Assembly (NCBI GenBank): GCA_905215465.1
Contig: CAJMPT010000025.1
Span: 1 to 22,415, forward strand
Length of the DNA: 22,415 nucleotides
Source: an uncultured bacterium
GTDB lineage: Bacteria > Actinomycetota > Coriobacteriia > Coriobacteriales > Atopobiaceae
Direction: 5' to 3'
Under the pieces are notes generated by a model, which did not search any database, was not told where the DNA came from, and worked only from the letters and a program-made list of their open reading frames with translations. The translations under genes and the position numbers were made by a program. Within the stretch, counting starts at the first letter, position 1. Every line of letters begins with the position of its first letter. Below, piece by piece: positions 1 through 6,696 of the stretch.

Positions 1-215
1 TCTTTGGCTCCCCGGGCTTTACGGACGAGAAGACCGACGTCTTCCTGGCGTCCGGCCTTGTCCAGGGCGAGTCCTGTCCCGACGAGGGGGAGTTCCTGCG
101 CGTGACCTGGCTGCCTGTGGCCGACGTGGTCCAGGCCATCCTGGCCGGGGCCATCCAGGACTCAAAGACGGTCAGCGGCGTGCTGGCTGCCCGTGCCGCC
201 GGGGTGCTAGAATAG
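1..215 (+). CDS. NUDIX hydrolase, ADP-ribose pyrophosphatase type (C-terminal part)
   Basis: Only the last 70 codons are inside the window; the reading frame begins at base 3 and stops with TAG at 213-215. The piece reads FGSPGFTDEKTDVFLASGL near its start and DEGEFLRVTWLP followed by QDSKTVSGVL near its end. That arrangement (SPGF-[ST]-DEK, DE-x-E, IxD-x-KT) is the usual C-terminal third of ADP-ribose pyrophosphatase-like NUDIX enzymes, which hydrolyse nucleoside-diphosphate sugars such as ADP-ribose in the cytoplasm. The NUDIX box itself lies upstream, outside the window, so catalytic competence and exact substrate cannot be judged. The gene ends 9 nt before tRNA-Arg. Confidence 0.75.
   Translation, partial: FGSPGFTDEKTDVFLASGLVQGESCPDEGEFLRVTWLPVADVVQAILAGAIQDSKTVSGVLAARAAGVLE
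208..213 (+). promoter_or_regulatory. possible -10 box for tRNA-Arg
   Basis: TAGAAT matches the -10 consensus at five of six positions and lies 11 nt before the tRNA. It overlaps the last codons of the NUDIX gene. No convincing -35 hexamer stands 16-18 nt upstream, so this is a weak call. Confidence 0.35.
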
Positions 216-224
216 GCAACGCTT

Positions 225-301
225 GCGCCCTTAGCTCAGTTGGATAGAGCAGGAGACTTCTAATCTCAAGGTCGGGGGTTCGAATCCCTCAGGGCGCACC
301 A
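225..301 (+). tRNA. tRNA-Arg (anticodon TCT), CCA encoded
   Basis: A complete cloverleaf can be drawn. The acceptor arms are GCGCCCT and AGGGCGC, the D stem is GCTC/GAGC, the anticodon loop is CTTCTAA with anticodon TCT, the T loop is TTCGAAT, the discriminator is A at 298, and CCA is encoded at 299-301. It reads AGA (and probably AGG) codons, which are rare in GC-rich genes such as those here. The outermost anticodon-stem pair (27-43) is a G/A mismatch, slightly unusual but compatible with function. Confidence 0.95.
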
Positions 302-313
302 TCGCTTCTATCG

Positions 314-347
314 GGCCGGGCGGGGGCTTCTCGCCGGGCCTTTTTTT
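314..347 (+). terminator. intrinsic terminator after tRNA-Arg
   Basis: A 9-bp stem (314-322 with 332-340, one mismatch) rich in G and C is followed at once by seven T residues (341-347). This is the classic rho-independent form and ends the tRNA-Arg transcript. Confidence 0.85.
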
Positions 348-415
348 GTCACTCGTATCAAGTTTTTGTGACGAGTTGGCCAATATTTTTTTGCCAAAGG
401 CCGTAAACGGTCGAT
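348..415 (+). promoter_or_regulatory. AT-rich dyad-containing region upstream of the sugar-phosphate kinase
   Basis: After the tRNA terminator the base composition drops sharply. The region holds ACTCGT (351-356) facing ACGAGT (371-376), the perfect palindrome TTGGCCAA (376-383) and the small hairpin CCGT-AA-ACGG (401-410). This is where a promoter or operator for the next gene would be expected. I could not assign a confident -35/-10 pair or a regulator. Confidence 0.3.
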
Positions 416-487
416 TTTTACGTGCGAACGAAGTTTGTGATGTTGCATACTGGAGGCTTGAGAGCAAACGGTCGGAAGGAGATCGCG

Positions 488-1492
488 TTGATTTACACGA
501 TGACGTTGAACCCGGCACTTGACTACGTTATGCACCCCCTCACCCTCGACATGGGATTCACCAACCGCTCGTCCTCTGAGGAGCTGTACTGCGGAGGAAA
601 CGGCATCAACATCTCCACGCTGCTCAAGGAGCTTGAGGTCCCGAGCATCGCCATGGGTATCGCCGGCGGCTTCACTGGTGACTACTTGCTCATGGAGCTC
701 CAGGATAAGGGCATCGCCTCCAACTTCGTGCGCCTTGACCGCGGCAACACCCGCATCAACATCAAGCTCAACGGCATCGTCATGACGATGGTCAACGGCA
801 TGGGCCCCAAGATTCCCGAGAAGAAGGTCGACGAGCTGCTCGAGCGCATGGACGTCGTCCGCTCCGGGGACACGCTGGTCCTCACCGGCTCCATTCCCAA
901 CTCGCTTCCCGAGGACATCTACACCCAGATCATGGGTAAGCTTGCCGGCCGCGGCATCCAGTTCGTCGTCGACGCCCCCGGCCAGCTCCTGATGGAGTCC
1001 CTGAAGGCCCACCCCTTCCTCATCAAGCCCAACAACCACGAGGTCGGCCGCATCTACGGCGTCAGCATCGAGTCCCCTGAGGAGTGCATGCCCTACGCGC
1101 ACAAGCTCCATGAGGAGGGCGCGCGTAACGTCATCATCTCCTGCGGCGGGCATGGCTCCCTGCTCCTTGACGAGAACGGGGTGGAGCACATCGTTCCCAC
1201 GGCCAAGGTCAAGCTGGTTAACGCCACCGGCGCGGGCGACTCCATGGTCGCGGGCTTCCTCGCCAAGGTCACGAGCGGTGAGGACTACGAGACGGCCCTG
1301 ATCTTTGCCTCCGCCTGCGGCACCGCCACCGCGGCCAGCAACGGCATCGCCAAGCGCTCCAAGATCGACCGCGTGGTTACCGCCCTGTACAAGAAGATGG
1401 GCCGCGCCATGCCCGGCACCATCGCCCGCGACATCGAGGAGAACCGCGCCCGCGCCGAGGCCACCGAGGGCATCTCCGGCAAGGCCGAGTAG
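488..1492 (+). CDS. fruK: 1-phosphofructokinase-type PfkB family hexose-phosphate kinase
   Basis: 334 residues. The enzyme is expected to phosphorylate fructose 1-phosphate to fructose 1,6-bisphosphate with ATP in the cytoplasm. The start is TTG at 488: AAGGAG (476-481) precedes it by 6 nt, and the protein then begins MIYTMTLNPALDY, the standard opening of 1-phosphofructokinase/LacC proteins. The frame stays open upstream to ATG 422, but that extension lacks family resemblance. Seen in the protein: GGNG (36-39) at the substrate-binding glycine pair, IKPN (179-182), and NATGAGDS with GAGD at 248-251, where Asp251 is the predicted catalytic base. A charged tail of about 25 residues extends beyond the usual family length. 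It is followed after 165 nt by ptsI, fitting PTS fructose use. A tagatose-6-phosphate kinase (LacC) role cannot be excluded because no fructose-specific EII gene is in view. Confidence 0.85.
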   Translation: MIYTMTLNPALDYVMHPLTLDMGFTNRSSSEELYCGGNGINISTLLKELEVPSIAMGIAGGFTGDYLLMELQDKGIASNFVRLDRGNTRINIKLNGIVMTMVNGMGPKIPEKKVDELLERMDVVRSGDTLVLTGSIPNSLPEDIYTQIMGKLAGRGIQFVVDAPGQLLMESLKAHPFLIKPNNHEVGRIYGVSIESPEECMPYAHKLHEEGARNVIISCGGHGSLLLDENGVEHIVPTAKVKLVNATGAGDSMVAGFLAKVTSGEDYETALIFASACGTATAASNGIAKRSKIDRVVTALYKKMGRAMPGTIARDIEENRARAEATEGISGKAE

Positions 1493-1500
1493 CCTTTCTC

Positions 1501-1536
1501 CAAGATGAAATGCCGCCGAACTGCGGCAACATCTTG
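1501..1536. repeat. two-tier hairpin after the kinase gene
   Basis: CAAGATG (1501-1507) pairs with CATCTTG (1530-1536), and inside it TGCCGC (1511-1516) pairs with GCGGCA (1523-1528). It starts 8 nt after the kinase stop codon. No T-run follows, so it looks more like an mRNA 3'-end stabiliser or processing site than a simple terminator. Confidence 0.5.
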
Positions 1537-1562
1537 TGGAAACAATCCGCGAGTGCGGTTAC

Positions 1563-1568
1563 TATAAA
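1563..1568 (+). promoter_or_regulatory. candidate -10 box for ptsI
   Basis: TATAAA matches five of six consensus positions and lies about 90 nt before the ptsI start. No good -35 is visible. A small dyad, CCGC (1547-1550) with GCGG (1555-1558), sits just upstream where a regulator could bind. Confidence 0.35.
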
Positions 1569-1580
1569 ACTTGGCTCACG

Positions 1581-1615
1581 CGCCGCATACCAGTGGTATG
1601 CGGCGAGTCATTTTT
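1581..1615 (+). terminator. perfect 11-bp hairpin with trailing T-run between kinase and ptsI
   Basis: CGCCGCATACC (1581-1591) pairs perfectly with GGTATGCGGCG (1595-1605) around a three-base loop, and five T residues follow at 1611-1615. It can end the kinase transcript. If the -10 at 1563 is used, it would lie at the very start of the ptsI leader and act as an attenuator instead. Confidence 0.55.
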
Positions 1616-1657
1616 AGGGAAGTGGCCGCGACCGCGGCCGGATAGTAGGGGGCATTA

Positions 1658-3361
1658 ATGTACGAGGGAGTCAACGCATCTGACGGCATTGGCATCGGCG
1701 TCGCTCGCGTCGCCGTGGAGCCTGACCTGTCCTTCACGCCGCACGCGCCTGAGGACGCCAAGGCCGAGGAGGAGCGCTACCAGGCTGCCGTCGCCAAGTT
1801 CATCGAGCAGACCAACGCCCAGATCGAGCGCATGACCCAGACCGTCGGCGAGGAGGCCGCGGCCATCATGGGTGCCCACATCGAGTTTGCCGAGGACGAG
1901 GGCATCCGCGACATGGTCAACGGCTCCATCGAGAGCGGCATGTGCGCCGAGCAGGCCGTGTCCGAGGCCTATGACATGTACTACAACATGTTCTCCAACA
2001 TGGAGGACGAGCTCTTCCGCGAGCGCGCCGCCGACGTCGCCGACGTCAAGACCGGCCTTCTCGCCGACCTGCTGGGCCAGGAGCTGGTGGACCTCTCCAC
2101 GCTTCCCGAGAACTCCATCGTGGTCGTGCGCGAGCTCACCCCGTCCATGACGGCCGACATCGACAAGGAGAACGTCGCCGGTATCGTGACCGAGACCGGC
2201 GGCCGCACCTCCCACTCCGCCATCATCGCCCGCGCGCTTGAGATTCCGGCCGTGCTCTCCGTGGCCGATGCCACCACCAACATCAAGAACGGCGACATGG
2301 TGGTCGTCGACGGCACCAACGGCAAGGTCATCGCCGCCCCGTCCGACCACGACCTCGAGCACTACCGCGCCAAGGCCAAGCAGTACGCCGAGGAGAAGCT
2401 CGCCCTCGAGGCCTACCGTGGCAAGGAGACCGTGACCGCCGACGGCGAGAAGAAGCTTCTTGTCGCCAACATCGGCAACCCTGACGACGCAAACGTGGCC
2501 TCCGAGCACGACTGCGAGGGCGTGGGCCTGTTCCGCTCCGAGTTCCTCTTCATGGACGCCAAGGAGCTCCCCTCCGAGGACGAGCAGTTTGCCGCGTACC
2601 AGAAGGTCGCCCTGCGCATGAAGGACCAGCCGGTCATCATCCGCACCCTGGACGTGGGCGGTGACAAGGAGATCCCGTATCTCCACCTCACCAAGGAGGA
2701 CAACCCGTTCATGGGCTACCGCGCCGTGCGCTACTGCCTGAACAACCCGGACCAGTACAAGGTCCAGCTCACCGCCCTGCTGCGCGCCTCCGCGTTCGGC
2801 GACATCAAGATCATGGTCCCGCTCGTGACCAACATCGATGAGATCCGCCAGGTCAAGGCACTCGTCAAGGAGTGCATGGCCGAACTCGACGCCCGCGGCG
2901 TCTCCTACAACAAGGACATCGAGGTCGGCACCATGATCGAGACCCCCGCGGCCTCCCTCATCGCTGACGACCTCGCCGCCGAGTGCGACTTCTTCTCCAT
3001 CGGCACCAACGACCTCATCGGCTACACCATGTGCGCCGACCGCGGAAATGACAAGGTCGCCTACCTCTACGAGGTCTACCAGCCGGCCGTTCTGCGCTCC
3101 CTCAAGCGCATCATCGAGGAGGGCAACAAGGCCGGCATCATGGTTGGCATGTGCGGCGAGGCCGCGGCCGACCCCCTGCTCATCCCGGTGCTGCTCTCCT
3201 TCGGCCTGGGCGAGTTCTCCGTCTCCGCACCGTCCATCCTGCGCACCCGTCGCATCATCTCCGAGTGGAGCAAGGCCGACGCCGACGCCCTCACCGAGAA
3301 GGTCATGCAGCTCAAGACCGCCACTGAGGTCAAGGCCATGCTGCAGGCCGCTGCCCGCTAG
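1658..3361 (+). CDS. ptsI: PTS enzyme I (phosphoenolpyruvate-protein phosphotransferase)
   Basis: 567 residues, normal length for enzyme I. It takes phosphate from phosphoenolpyruvate onto a histidine and hands it to HPr, the first step of all PTS sugar uptake; it is cytoplasmic. The start ATG follows AGGGGG (1647-1652). Seen: an N-terminal HPr-binding helical domain; the swivelling phosphohistidine site TGGRTSHSAIIARALEIPAV with His186; the TIM-barrel PEP domain with LFRSEFLFM, EVGTMIETPAA and GTNDLIGYTMCADRGN; and GMCGEAA with the active-site Cys499. No HPr or EII gene lies within the window. A small hairpin (1624-1639, GGCCGC with GCGGCC) stands 7 nt before the Shine-Dalgarno sequence and could affect translation. 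Confidence 0.97.
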   Translation: MYEGVNASDGIGIGVARVAVEPDLSFTPHAPEDAKAEEERYQAAVAKFIEQTNAQIERMTQTVGEEAAAIMGAHIEFAEDEGIRDMVNGSIESGMCAEQAVSEAYDMYYNMFSNMEDELFRERAADVADVKTGLLADLLGQELVDLSTLPENSIVVVRELTPSMTADIDKENVAGIVTETGGRTSHSAIIARALEIPAVLSVADATTNIKNGDMVVVDGTNGKVIAAPSDHDLEHYRAKAKQYAEEKLALEAYRGKETVTADGEKKLLVANIGNPDDANVASEHDCEGVGLFRSEFLFMDAKELPSEDEQFAAYQKVALRMKDQPVIIRTLDVGGDKEIPYLHLTKEDNPFMGYRAVRYCLNNPDQYKVQLTALLRASAFGDIKIMVPLVTNIDEIRQVKALVKECMAELDARGVSYNKDIEVGTMIETPAASLIADDLAAECDFFSIGTNDLIGYTMCADRGNDKVAYLYEVYQPAVLRSLKRIIEEGNKAGIMVGMCGEAAADPLLIPVLLSFGLGEFSVSAPSILRTRRIISEWSKADADALTEKVMQLKTATEVKAMLQAAAR

Positions 3362-3394
3362 GCCTACAAGCTCCGGCGAGTTGCTCTGATACGC

Positions 3395-3428
3395 AAGGCG
3401 CCCCAGGTCAGATGACCTGGGGCGCCTT
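3395..3428. terminator. bidirectional 16-bp hairpin between ptsI and the lipid kinase
   Basis: A perfect 16-bp inverted repeat (3395-3410 with 3413-3428) lies 33 nt after the ptsI stop and 44 nt from the stop of the converging minus-strand gene. The T-run is weak on both sides (ATTCGTTCCTTT on the plus strand). Placement between convergent genes supports a shared terminator. Confidence 0.75.
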
Positions 3429-3472
3429 ATTCGTTCCTTTGGTCTGTGACGGCTCGAGGTCCGCTCCGCTGC

Positions 3473-4402
3473 CTAGCTGGGAAAAATCACGTCCAGGGCG
3501 TTGGGCACCACGGCCACGTCAAAGTGGGTACCCGTGACCTTCTCGCCGTCAGCCTGGCAGGGCGGCTCGCGGTCAAAGTCCAGGGCGACGGTGCGGCAGC
3601 GCCTGAGCCTCACGACGGAGGACCCCGCGTGACGTCCCAGCCTGGCCAGGCCGAGCAGGGCCATCAGGCGGGGGAGTGCAGGAAGCCTTACGTTGTAGCA
3701 GACGTCGAGAAGCCCATCGGCTGGGTCTGCGTCCGGGCAGATTCTGAAGCCGCCGCCGTAGGAGGGACCCACCTGTACCGCAAAGATGATGGTCGCGAGG
3801 TCGAGGGGCTTCTCGCCGTCAAAGGAGGCGCGGACGGGGTAACCCTCGCGGGCGCTTGCGAGGATGCGCACGGCTGAGGTGGCAAAGAGTGCCTCGCCCT
3901 CCTGGGAGGTCCCTGCGGCCCGGCGCTTCGTGGTGTCCAGCGCGATGGCGGCGTCCAGGCCAAACGAGAGGGTCTGCATGAAGGGCGTGCCGTTGACGCG
4001 GCCCACCTCCACGTGGCGCGAGCGGCCGCGCACGAGCTGGGCCAGCGCGGCCTCGACGTCGTTTCTTGCCATGCCAAGCGTGCGGGCGTAGTCGTTGCCG
4101 GAGCCGAGGGGGATGACCCCCAGCTGGGGGCGGGCCTCGCGCGGAAGGGCCATGAGGCCGCAGACCACCTCGTGGATCACGCCGTCCCCGCCGAGGGCAA
4201 GGATGGTGTCAAATCCGCGGGCGCCCCTGGCTATGCGCGTGGCGTCTGCGGGTCCCTGCGTCCGCACGACCTCGAAGCCTCGGGTGGCCGAGACGTAGCT
4301 TTGGAGGAACTCCTGGGCAAATCGGGTGCCGTCCTCGCCGTGGCCGCTGTGAGCTGCGGGATTTGCGATGACGAGCGTGCGCCCAAGCGGCGAGCCAAGC
4401 AT
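3473..4402 (-). CDS. diacylglycerol/lipid kinase (DagK, YegS/BmrU family)
   Basis: 309 residues, usual length. The family phosphorylates diacylglycerol or a related lipid at the inner membrane face, recycling it into phospholipid synthesis. The chosen start is the ATG at 4400-4402 (minus strand), preceded by AAGGGA with a 6-nt gap. The frame remains open further upstream through the opposite strand of tRNA-Pro, which is not coding. Seen: the opening TLVIANPAAHSG, the nucleotide-binding GGDGVIHEVVCGL (GGDG 71-74), and PLGSGNDYARTLGM (98-111) with the family's SGND. The C-terminal half carries the beta-sandwich expected of the family. No signal peptide or membrane segment is visible. Exact substrate is unknown: dgkB, sphingosine-kinase-like and undecaprenol-type activities share these motifs. 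Confidence 0.88.
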   Translation of the reverse strand: MLGSPLGRTLVIANPAAHSGHGEDGTRFAQEFLQSYVSATRGFEVVRTQGPADATRIARGARGFDTILALGGDGVIHEVVCGLMALPREARPQLGVIPLGSGNDYARTLGMARNDVEAALAQLVRGRSRHVEVGRVNGTPFMQTLSFGLDAAIALDTTKRRAAGTSQEGEALFATSAVRILASAREGYPVRASFDGEKPLDLATIIFAVQVGPSYGGGFRICPDADPADGLLDVCYNVRLPALPRLMALLGLARLGRHAGSSVVRLRRCRTVALDFDREPPCQADGEKVTGTHFDVAVVPNALDVIFPS

Positions 4403-4418
4403 GTTTTGTCCCTTTCCC

Positions 4419-4476
4419 GAACCCAAAACGTGCGAGCCCAGGCACCTTGAGGGCCTCTTCCTGACGTTTTGGGTTC
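4419..4476. repeat. inverted repeat of 13 bp upstream of the lipid kinase
   Basis: GAACCCAAAACGT (4419-4431) faces ACGTTTTGGGTTC (4464-4476) with a 32-nt spacer. It lies 17 nt upstream of the lipid kinase start, within its probable leader. The same GAACCCAAA unit recurs at 4568-4576, with TTGGGTTC at 4589-4596. Confidence 0.7.
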
Positions 4477-4494
4477 CCGACTTCCGACCTCCTG

Positions 4495-4500
4495 AGTATA
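4495..4500 (-). promoter_or_regulatory. candidate -10 box for the lipid kinase
   Basis: On the minus strand this reads TATACT (five of six consensus positions), about 92 nt before the start codon. No clear -35 partner is present. If used, the leader RNA would contain the whole 4419-4476 inverted repeat. Confidence 0.3.
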
Positions 4501-4564
4501 CGCGGCGAGAAAACCGCAGGTCGCTGGGAGTCGGATGCCAAAAGGCCGCCGCCAATGCCCCGGC

Positions 4565-4599
4565 CCCGAACCCAAATCCATAATGGAATTGGGTTCGGG
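4565..4599. repeat. hairpin with arms related to 4419-4476
   Basis: CCCGAACCCAA (4565-4575) pairs with TTGGGTTCGGG (4589-4599). After one A/A mismatch, TCCAT pairs with ATGGA. It lies just upstream of the tRNA-Pro promoter. The core GAACCCAA is shared with the 4419-4476 repeat. Confidence 0.65.
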
Positions 4600-4609
4600 C
4601 CTTCCGCGC

Positions 4610-4638
4610 TTGCCCTTGGGAGCGCCCTCGTCTATACT
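4610..4638 (+). promoter_or_regulatory. promoter of the tRNA-Pro/tRNA-Gly operon
   Basis: TTGCCC (4610-4615) and TATACT (4633-4638) are separated by 17 nt, and tRNA-Pro begins 14 nt after the -10 box. This is the best sigma-70-type promoter in the window. Confidence 0.7.
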
Positions 4639-4651
4639 TAACCCTCGGTTC

Positions 4652-4728
4652 CGGGGCGTGGCGCAGCTTGGTAGCGCATCTGCTTTGGGAGCAGAGGGTC
4701 GCTGGTTCGAATCCAGTCGCCCCGACCA
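4652..4728 (+). tRNA. tRNA-Pro (anticodon TGG), CCA encoded
   Basis: Acceptor arms CGGGGCG and CGCCCCG, anticodon stem TCTGC/GCAGA with loop TTTGGGA (anticodon TGG), T loop TTCGAAT, discriminator A at 4725 and encoded CCA at 4726-4728. It reads CCN proline codons through wobble. tRNA-Gly follows after 5 nt on the same transcript. Confidence 0.96.
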
Positions 4729-4733
4729 CCTTC

Positions 4734-4807
<74 letters not shown>

Positions 4808-4818
4808 TAGAGTCCAAG

Positions 4819-4841
4819 AGCCCGCGCACGCGGGCTTTTTT
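4819..4841 (+). terminator. intrinsic terminator of the tRNA-Pro/Gly operon
   Basis: AGCCCGCG (4819-4826) pairs with CGCGGGCT (4829-4836) and runs into six T residues (4836-4841). A strong, canonical terminator 12 nt after tRNA-Gly. Confidence 0.9.
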
Positions 4842-4979
4842 ATTGCCTAGCTGGGCGTATGTATGGAATGTTTCGCACACCACAACAAAAAGTTACGCGT
4901 CGGGACACATTGCCTTTCGGGAAGCGAGACAAACGTATTCTTCTCCATGTCGTTTTTCGCTCAATGATTGGAGCATGGC

Positions 4980-6335
4980 ATGTCCTACACCGAGAAGGTC
5001 CTGGCAGAGCTCAAGCAGCGCTACCCCGAGCAGACCGAGTTCCTCCAGGCCGCGACCGAGATCCTCGGCACGATCCAGCCCGCGCTTGACGCCCACCCCG
5101 AGTACGAGGAGGCCTCCCTACTGGAGCGCTTCGTCGAGCCCGAGCGCGTCGTCATGTTCCGCGTGCCCTGGGTCGACGACGAGGGCAAGGTCCAGGTCAA
5201 CCGCGGCTACCGCGTTGAGTTCAACTCCGCCATCGGCCCCTACAAGGGTGGCCTGCGCTTCAACCCCACGGTGACCCTCGGCATGCTCAAGTTCCTGGGC
5301 CTCGAGCAGATCCTCAAGAACTCCCTCACCACCCTTCCCATGGGCGGCGGCAAGGGCGGCTCCGACTTTGACCCCAAGGGCAAGTCCAACAACGAGATCA
5401 TGCACTTCTGCCAGTCCTTCATGACCGAGCTCTATCGCCACATTGGCCCCAATACCGACGTTCCCGCCGGCGACCTGGGCGTTGGCGGCCGCGAGGTTGC
5501 CTACCTGTTCGGTCAGTATAAGCGCCTGACCAACGAGTGGACTGGCGTCCTCACCGGCAAGGGCCTCTCCTTTGGCGGCTCGCTCGCCCGTACCGAGGCC
5601 ACCGGCTACGGTCTGGTCTACTTTGTGGACGAGTACCTCAAGAGCCGCGGCGACTCCTTCGAGGGCAAGAACGTCGTCGTTCACGGCTCCGGCAACGTCG
5701 CCATCTACGCCGTCCAGAAGGTCTCCCAGCTCGGCGGCAAGGTGCTCGCCTGCTCCGATACTCACGGCTGGGTCGAGGATCCCGACGGCATCGACTACAC
5801 CGTGCTCGAGCATGTCTACAACAAGAAGCGCTCCGGCCACGACAAGGGCGTCACGCTCGCTATGTACGTCGACGAGAAGCCTAATGCCACGTGGCACGAG
5901 GGCGACGGCCGCGGCGTGTGGCAGCTTCCCTGCGACATCGCGCTGCCCTGCGCTCGCGAGAACACGCTGCTGCTCGAGGATGCCCAGGCACTCGTCGCCA
6001 ACGGCTGCAAGGTGGTCGGCGAGGGCGCGAACATGCCCACGACCATCGAGGCCACGACCCACTTCCAGGAGAACGGTGTCGCCTTTATGCCCGGCAAGGC
6101 TGCCAACGCCGGCGGCGTGCTCGTGTCCGGCCTCGAGATGAGCCAGAACGCCGAGCACCTGTCCTGGACCTTCGAGGAGGTCGACGGCAAGCTCGAGCAG
6201 CTCATGCGCGGCATGTTCCACAACGTGGACGATACCGCCCGCGAGTACGGCAACGAGGGCAACTTCGTCATGGGCGCCAACATCGCCGGCTTCCTGAAGG
6301 TCGCCGACGCCATGATGGCCCAGGGCGTCTGCTAG
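4980..6335 (+). CDS. gdhA: glutamate dehydrogenase, hexameric type
   Basis: 451 residues. It interconverts 2-oxoglutarate plus ammonia and glutamate with NAD(P)H in the cytoplasm, a main route of ammonia assimilation. ATG 4980 is chosen because TTGGAG (4968-4973) stands 6 nt before it; the upstream in-frame TTG at 4968 overlaps that site. Numbering coincides with the clostridial hexameric enzymes: Lys89 in GPYKGGLRF, Lys113, Lys125 in PMGGGKGGSDFDPKGKS and Asp165 in PAGDLGVGGREV, the known substrate and catalytic residues. The Rossmann motif is GSGNVA (236-241). The cofactor-selecting loop reads CSDTHGWV, closer to the SDSxG of NADP enzymes, so NADPH use is a cautious inference. A loose hairpin in the leader (4924-4935 with 4951-4960) lies just before the ribosome binding site. 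A clear promoter was not found in the 138 nt upstream. Confidence 0.97.
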   Translation: MSYTEKVLAELKQRYPEQTEFLQAATEILGTIQPALDAHPEYEEASLLERFVEPERVVMFRVPWVDDEGKVQVNRGYRVEFNSAIGPYKGGLRFNPTVTLGMLKFLGLEQILKNSLTTLPMGGGKGGSDFDPKGKSNNEIMHFCQSFMTELYRHIGPNTDVPAGDLGVGGREVAYLFGQYKRLTNEWTGVLTGKGLSFGGSLARTEATGYGLVYFVDEYLKSRGDSFEGKNVVVHGSGNVAIYAVQKVSQLGGKVLACSDTHGWVEDPDGIDYTVLEHVYNKKRSGHDKGVTLAMYVDEKPNATWHEGDGRGVWQLPCDIALPCARENTLLLEDAQALVANGCKVVGEGANMPTTIEATTHFQENGVAFMPGKAANAGGVLVSGLEMSQNAEHLSWTFEEVDGKLEQLMRGMFHNVDDTAREYGNEGNFVMGANIAGFLKVADAMMAQGVC

Positions 6336-6366
6336 AAGCCGCCTCTCCTAAAGGCACGATCGCAAG

Positions 6367-6393
6367 GACCCGGGGAGAACCTCTCCCCGGGTC
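6367..6393 (+). terminator. terminator after gdhA
   Basis: GACCCGGGGAGA (6367-6378) pairs perfectly with TCTCCCCGGGTC (6382-6393) around ACC, followed by the AT-rich GTATTATAT. A 12-bp stem starting 31 nt after the gdhA stop. Confidence 0.8.
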
Positions 6394-6423
6394 GTATTAT
6401 ATCCGGTACCGATTCCCAAATTG

Positions 6424-6464
6424 ATACAAACAGACTGTTAGTCAGGCTAACATACGATTTGTAT
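6424..6464. promoter_or_regulatory. nested symmetrical dyad, candidate operator
   Basis: ATACAAA (6424-6430) faces TTTGTAT (6458-6464), and inside it TGTTAG (6436-6441) faces CTAACA (6447-6452). All four spacers are exactly 5 nt, so the whole 41-bp block is symmetrical about one centre. It is AT-rich and lies about 65 nt before the carA -10 box. It looks like a binding site for a dimeric or tetrameric regulator, but I recognise no consensus. Confidence 0.5.
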
Positions 6465-6530
6465 ATACGCAGGTAGAGTGAGTAATGTTGCAGTCTGGTT
6501 GATTGCGGCTTGCATTGCGGCGCCTGTCGC

Positions 6531-6536
6531 TATACT
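6531..6536 (+). promoter_or_regulatory. -10 box of the carAB promoter
   Basis: TATACT matches five of six positions. The nearest -35-like hexamer, TTGCAT (6510-6515), is only 15 nt upstream, shorter than usual. A start near 6543 would put the entire attenuator-like leader (6545-6639) inside the transcript. Confidence 0.5.
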
Positions 6537-6544
6537 GACGAAGA

Positions 6545-6639
6545 CCTTTAAACGCGGTACGAGATACCGAAAAGGCGTCCATAGCGTCAGAACCTGACTG
6601 AGCCTTTCGGAGTGTCGTTGCAACGGTGCTCCGTTTTTT
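6545..6639 (+). promoter_or_regulatory. carAB leader: attenuator with three competing hairpins
   Basis: Three structures cannot all coexist. P1 is CCTTT (6545-6549) with AAAGG (6571-6575), enclosing CGGTA (6555-6559) with TACCG (6565-6569) and a CGAGA loop. P2 is CCGAAAAGGC (6567-6576) with GCCTTTCGG (6602-6610), enclosing GTCAG (6586-6590) with CTGAC (6594-6598). P3 is a terminator stem starting at 6608. P1 uses the 5' strand of P2, and the 3' strand of P2 overlaps the base of P3. This is an anti-antiterminator, antiterminator, terminator order. In Gram-positive pyr operons PyrR with UMP stabilises the first hairpin. Here the pentaloop is not a clean match to the PyrR loop I remember (CNGNGA), so the ligand is uncertain. 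Confidence 0.6.
6608..6639 (+). terminator. terminator hairpin inside the carAB leader
   Basis: CGGAGTGTCGTTG (6608-6620) can pair with CAACGGTGCTCCG (6621-6633) using three G-T wobbles, with the central bases forming the loop. Six T residues follow at 6634-6639. It is 57 nt upstream of the carA start and not behind any gene, as expected for an attenuator. Confidence 0.7.
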
Positions 6640-6696
6640 GTGGGCTCGCAGCTCCGGCGGCCCTACGGGCGCACGCATGGAAAGGACGGTGTTGCT

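Noticed and set aside
225..420. Integration site of a mobile element at tRNA-Arg
   Set aside because: A terminator directly follows the tRNA and the next genes are housekeeping; no integrase and no repeat of the tRNA 3' end found in the window.
422..487. Upstream extension of the 1-phosphofructokinase to ATG 422
   Set aside because: The family N terminus begins at TTG 488, which has a well-placed AAGGAG; the extra 22 residues do not resemble the family.
4502..4518. Third copy of the 3'-end element (GGCGAGAAAACCGC resembles the element arm)
   Set aside because: Only about 13 bases match, with no paired partner arm and no conserved inner loop; treated as chance or a decayed remnant.
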